Of a DNA stretch of 64,000 nucleotides, positions 61,268 to 64,000 are shown piece after piece (position 1 is the stretch's first letter; every line of letters starts with the position of its first letter). The stretch is from contig NZ_CP054931.1 in assembly GCF_013364355.1 (NCBI RefSeq), positions 1,116,001-1,180,000 of the forward strand, read 5' to 3'. The translations under genes and the position numbers were made by a program. This stretch comes from Stenotrophomonas sp. NA06056 (lineage in GTDB: Bacteria > Pseudomonadota > Gammaproteobacteria > Xanthomonadales > Xanthomonadaceae). The notes beneath the pieces are model-generated. The model ran no database searches. It saw nothing but the letters and a program-made list of their open reading frames with translations, and was not told the DNA's origin.

Positions 61268-62248
61268 ATGTGGATGTCGACGATGCGCGCGTTTCGCCTT
61301 GCATTTCTCCTGCTGATGGCCTTGCTGCCATCCATCGCATCAGCTGCCGCACCAGCCACCTGGAAACCGCCGGCGGGCACCACCGAATTCCCTCTCTGGC
61401 CGGACGGGAAGGTGATGGCGCCGCCGAAGCTGAAAGGCCCCGAGCAGGTCAGCGAAACCGTCTCCAAGGCCAGTGGCGAGCACTGGATGATGCTGCAGAA
61501 CGTGGCCGTGCCCACACTCACCGTGTTTCCGGCGAAAGGCCTGCCGAACGGCACGGCAGTGATGGTCGTGCCGGGCGGTGGTTACAACGTGCTGGCGATG
61601 GACCTGGAAGGCAGCGAGATATGCGATTGGCTGACCGCGCAGGGCATCACCTGCGCACTGCTGAAGTATCGCGTGCCGGCCTCGGGGCCGAACTGGGATC
61701 GCCAATGCAACTGCCGCGACATTCCGGCCGTGCCGATGGCATTGCAGGACGCGCAGCGGGCGATGGGCCTGCTGCGTGCGCAGGCCGCACGCTGGAGGAT
61801 CGATCCGCAACGGCTGGGCGTGATCGGCTTCTCGGCCGGCGGCCACGTGGTGGCCGGGTTGAGCACGCATGCGCAGCGCAGCTATGCGGCGCTGGATGCA
61901 GCCGATGCGCAGTCCAGCCGGCCGGATTTCGCGATGGTGATGTATTCCGGGCACCTGTGGGCGGGGCACGGAAAGGGATTGTCGCTGGTCAAGGACATCG
62001 TTGTGGACGACACGGTGCCGCCGACGTTCATCGCCCAGGCCACGGATGATCCCACTGATGACGTGCGCGAATCACTGGCCTACTACCAGGCATTGATCGA
62101 TGCCGGCGTGCCGGTGGAAATGCACCTGTTTGCACGCGGCGGCCACGCGTTCGGGGTGCGCATGAAGGACGCGCCGGTGGCTGCGTGGACAGGCTTGGCC
62201 GAGCGTTGGATGCAGGACATCGGCATGCTGCCGAAACGCCCGTTGTAG
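61268..62248 (+). CDS. Exported alpha/beta hydrolase (BD-FAE/acetyl-esterase-like)
   Basis: 326 residues with signal peptide (MRAFRLAFLLLMALLPSIASA inside MWMST start). Oxyanion region MVVPGGGYNVLAMDLEG (near 102), nucleophile elbow VIGFSAGGHVVAGL (near 186, Ser in GFSAGG), and ARGGHAFGVR with the catalytic His near 295. Such proteins are secreted esterases acting on acetylated sugars or xylan side chains. The TAG stop lies within a SMAG repeat. ATGs at 61268, 61274 and 61283 are all possible starts. Confidence 0.82.
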   Translation: MWMSTMRAFRLAFLLLMALLPSIASAAAPATWKPPAGTTEFPLWPDGKVMAPPKLKGPEQVSETVSKASGEHWMMLQNVAVPTLTVFPAKGLPNGTAVMVVPGGGYNVLAMDLEGSEICDWLTAQGITCALLKYRVPASGPNWDRQCNCRDIPAVPMALQDAQRAMGLLRAQAARWRIDPQRLGVIGFSAGGHVVAGLSTHAQRSYAALDAADAQSSRPDFAMVMYSGHLWAGHGKGLSLVKDIVVDDTVPPTFIAQATDDPTDDVRESLAYYQALIDAGVPVEMHLFARGGHAFGVRMKDAPVAAWTGLAERWMQDIGMLPKRPL

Positions 62249-62302
62249 AGCCGAGCCGATGCCCGGCTGCCTGCGCGAAGCCGAGCGCAGGCTCGGCTCT
62301 AC
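62245..62302. repeat. SMAG dimer holding the stop codons of both flanking genes
   Basis: Perfect 12-bp terminal arms GTAGAGCCGAGC (62245-62256) and GCTCGGCTCTAC (62291-62302) enclose further GCCGAGC-type hairpins. GTAG on the plus strand contains the hydrolase stop TAG (62246-62248). GTAG on the minus strand contains the antiporter stop TAG (62301-62299). A shared end structure for two converging genes. Confidence 0.88.
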
Positions 62303-63750
62303 AGCGTCAACTGGCCTTTCCAGAACGCCACCAGCGTAGCGATTGCCACCACCACAATCGCGCCGAACAGCACCCATTCCCAATGCGTGAAAACCCGCTC
62401 GCCGCGCTGGCGCCGAGTCAACGCGTACAGCACCACGCCCGGCACATACAGCAGTACCGACAGCAGCAGGTTGTCCAGGCCGCCGGCATACACCAGCCAC
62501 AGCGCATAGGCGCTGGCCAGCAGCGCGACGATGAAATCCCGCCAGCGCGCACTGGCCGCGCCGGTGTAGGCCTCGCCCTGCCAGGCCAGCTTCACGCCGA
62601 ATGCGCTGGACAGGAAGTACGGCACCAGGCTCATCGACGCCGCCAGCAGCACCAGGCTGGTGTAGCTGCCCGAATTGAACAGCACCAGCAGCAGGAACAG
62701 CTGGATCAGGCCGTTGCTCAACCACAGCGCATTGGTGGGCACGCCGCGCGCGTTCTCGCGTCCGAGAAAGGCCGGCATCGTGCCATCGCCAGCGGCGGCA
62801 AACAGCACTTCGGCACACAGCAGCACCCACGCCAGCAGCGCGCCCAGCACCGAGATGATCGAGCCGATGATGATCACCGTCGCGCCCCATTCGCCCACGA
62901 TCGCGCGCAGCACATAGGCCATCGACGGATTGGGCAGGCCCGCCAGTTCGGCCTGCGACAGCACGCCCATCGACAACAGGCTGACCAGCACCAGCAGCAG
63001 CCATACGCCGATGAAGCCGATCACCGTGGCGCGGCCGACATCGGCGCGGCGCGCGGCCCGCCGCGAGTAGATGCTGGCGCCCTCGATGCCGATGAACACC
63101 CACACGGTGACCAGCATCATCCCGCGTAGCTGCTGGCCCATGTCCCCCAGCGCGGGAACGCCGAAGAAGTCGGCGCGGAACACGTCCATGCGGAACGCAC
63201 CGGCCGCCAACACCAGGAACAGCGCGATCGGCACCAGCTTGGCCACGGTGACCAGGCCATTGATGATCGCGGCGGTGCGCAGGCCGCGCAGTACCAGCAA
63301 GTGAACGGTCCACAGCAGCAGGGATGATGCGGCGATGGCGGCGGGCGTATTGCCTTCACCGAACACTGGCGCGAAGTGGCCGAGACCGCTGAAGATCAGC
63401 ACGAAGAAACTGGCGTTGCCGAGCACCGAAGCGACCCAGTAGCCCCAGGCCGCAGAGAATCCGATGTAGTTGCCGAAACCTGCGCGCGCATACGCGTAGA
63501 TTCCGGTGTCCAGGTCGGGGCGACGGTTGGCCAAGGCCTGGAACACGAAGGCCAGCATCAGCATCCCCGCACCGCTCACTGCCCAGCCGATCAGTGCGGC
63601 GGCCGGGCCGGCGCTGCGCGCCACGTTCTGCGGCAGCGAGAAGATGCCGGCGCCGACCATCGAGCCGACCACCAGTGCGGTCAGTGCGGCCAGACCAAGG
63701 CGTTGGTTGGAAGGAGGCATCACGCGCGCCGCAGCTGTCGGGGTACCCAT
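62299..63750 (-). CDS. Basic amino acid/polyamine antiporter, APC superfamily (ArcD-like)
   Basis: 483 residues, about 12-13 membrane helices. LGLAALTALVVGSMVGAGIFSLPQN (about 18-42) carries the GxGIF/GAG unwound helix 1 substrate site. GIYAYARAGFGNYIGFSAAW and VFIGIEGASIYSRRA are typical of arginine:ornithine or lysine exchangers of the BAPA family. No arginine deiminase genes nearby, so substrate is uncertain. The ATG at 63720 is another start with no better site. Confidence 0.85.
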   Translation of the reverse strand: MGTPTAAARVMPPSNQRLGLAALTALVVGSMVGAGIFSLPQNVARSAGPAAALIGWAVSGAGMLMLAFVFQALANRRPDLDTGIYAYARAGFGNYIGFSAAWGYWVASVLGNASFFVLIFSGLGHFAPVFGEGNTPAAIAASSLLLWTVHLLVLRGLRTAAIINGLVTVAKLVPIALFLVLAAGAFRMDVFRADFFGVPALGDMGQQLRGMMLVTVWVFIGIEGASIYSRRAARRADVGRATVIGFIGVWLLLVLVSLLSMGVLSQAELAGLPNPSMAYVLRAIVGEWGATVIIIGSIISVLGALLAWVLLCAEVLFAAAGDGTMPAFLGRENARGVPTNALWLSNGLIQLFLLLVLFNSGSYTSLVLLAASMSLVPYFLSSAFGVKLAWQGEAYTGAASARWRDFIVALLASAYALWLVYAGGLDNLLLSVLLYVPGVVLYALTRRQRGERVFTHWEWVLFGAIVVVAIATLVAFWKGQLTL

Positions 63751-63772
63751 GATGGACGCTGTCGCGTGCGGA

Positions 63773-63808
63773 AAAAAGCAAAGGCCCGGGCGAGAGCCCG
63801 GGCCTTTG
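63773..63808 (-). terminator. Terminator of the TonB receptor gene
   Basis: On the minus strand CAAAGGCCCGGG, loop CTCTCG, CCCGGGCCTTTG, then six T. 12-bp perfect stem about 20 bases past the receptor stop, also in front of the antiporter start. Confidence 0.9.
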
Positions 63809-63828
63809 CAGGTGAAGCGGCAGCCGTA

Positions 63829-64000
63829 TTACTTGAAGGTGTACTTGAAACCGACGGTGTAGTAACGGCCCAGCGCACCGGAGAAGTGCATCGGGTTGTA
63901 GTTCACGCCGCCGTAGGTGGTCGGGTCGAGCGGGGCGATGCGGTCGAACACGTTCGCCACCGAGGCGTTGAGTTCGAACGAATCGTTGATGCTCCAGCGA
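63829..64000 (-). CDS. TonB-dependent receptor, C-terminal end (truncated by window)
   Basis: Last 56 or so residues of an outer-membrane receptor. Translation of the minus strand reads SFELNASVANVFDRIAPLDP then GGVNYNPMHFSGALGRYYTVGFKYTFK, with the family's VxNVFD penultimate-strand pattern and the closing aromatic residue plus a final Lys. Imports a siderophore or a sugar/peptide; the ligand cannot be told. Terminator downstream at 63773-63808. The remainder lies beyond the window. Confidence 0.85.
   Translation of the reverse strand, partial: RWSINDSFELNASVANVFDRIAPLDPTTYGGVNYNPMHFSGALGRYYTVGFKYTFK

Noticed and set aside
61047..61300. tRNA-Asn as an integration site for a mobile element
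   Set aside because: No integrase, no direct repeat of the tRNA 3' end within the window, and the downstream genes look like normal chromosome.

Overview
The window looks like chromosome from the Stenotrophomonas maltophilia complex (Xanthomonadaceae). The DNA is GC-rich with GC-ending codons. Gene content is xanthomonad-like: S-methyl-5'-thioinosine phosphorylase, an orphan short RnfB and leucine dehydrogenase. Intergenic gaps are full of short GTAG-headed hairpins that match the SMAG repeats described for S. maltophilia. There is no prophage, plasmid, transposase or CRISPR array. The two edge genes are cut: hpt at the left and a TonB-dependent receptor at the right.

Layout. 1-3.5 kb: purine salvage (hpt, MTI phosphorylase), a cold-shock protein, a gap with two large palindromes, and a flavin monooxygenase. 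3.5-9.2 kb: a translationally coupled four-gene DNA-repair cluster on the minus strand (MBL exonuclease, ATP-dependent DNA ligase, Lhr-Core helicase, PdeM phosphoesterase), divergent from aidB. 11-13.5 kb: two alanine-rich lipoproteins and a thiolase. 13.7-19 kb: a subtilisin autotransporter, leucine dehydrogenase and an HDOD protein. 19-27 kb: phospholipase D-like protein, a degenerate pseudouridine synthase, YgjP-like peptidase, YbiI zinc finger, MscS channel, and an ECF sigma/anti-sigma/DUF4097 operon with a divergent small lipoprotein. 27-36.6 kb: YegD, YjdM, a TPR protein, an HD protein, membrane proteins, a VirJ/AcvB-like hydrolase facing mprF, and RidA. 36.7-43.6 kb: a structured leader with a hypothetical gene, rnfB, a HAD phosphatase, metG, a DUF2147 protein, gloA2 and a serine hydrolase. 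43.6-54.8 kb: DUF885 peptidase, yhhQ, DUF502, a thioesterase, a FecR-LysM/CHASE2-GGDEF pair, and a YbbN-type thioredoxin. 54.9-61 kb: the conserved housekeeping block leuS-lptE-holA-nadD-rsfS-rlmH followed by tRNA-Asn. 61-64 kb: a secreted hydrolase, an APC antiporter and the receptor fragment.

The strongest unexplained signal is a family of five modular palindromic elements of about 100 bp (11.0, 23.1, 23.4, 37.7 and 41.8 kb). Each has a conserved core with an inner hairpin. Long near-perfect outer arms flank the core, and their sequence differs from copy to copy while staying self-complementary. Outside the arms lie shared side modules: an AACRGC hexamer run on one side and a GACAG...TTCCG motif on the other. 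I do not recognise this family. Other notable points: SMAG repeats that supply the TAG stop codons of three genes, a matched pair of divergent ECF-type promoters, the adjacency of a VirJ/AcvB-like gene to mprF, and a pseudouridine synthase homologue lacking its catalytic aspartate.

All functional calls are from reading the sequence and recalling protein families. No database search was run.
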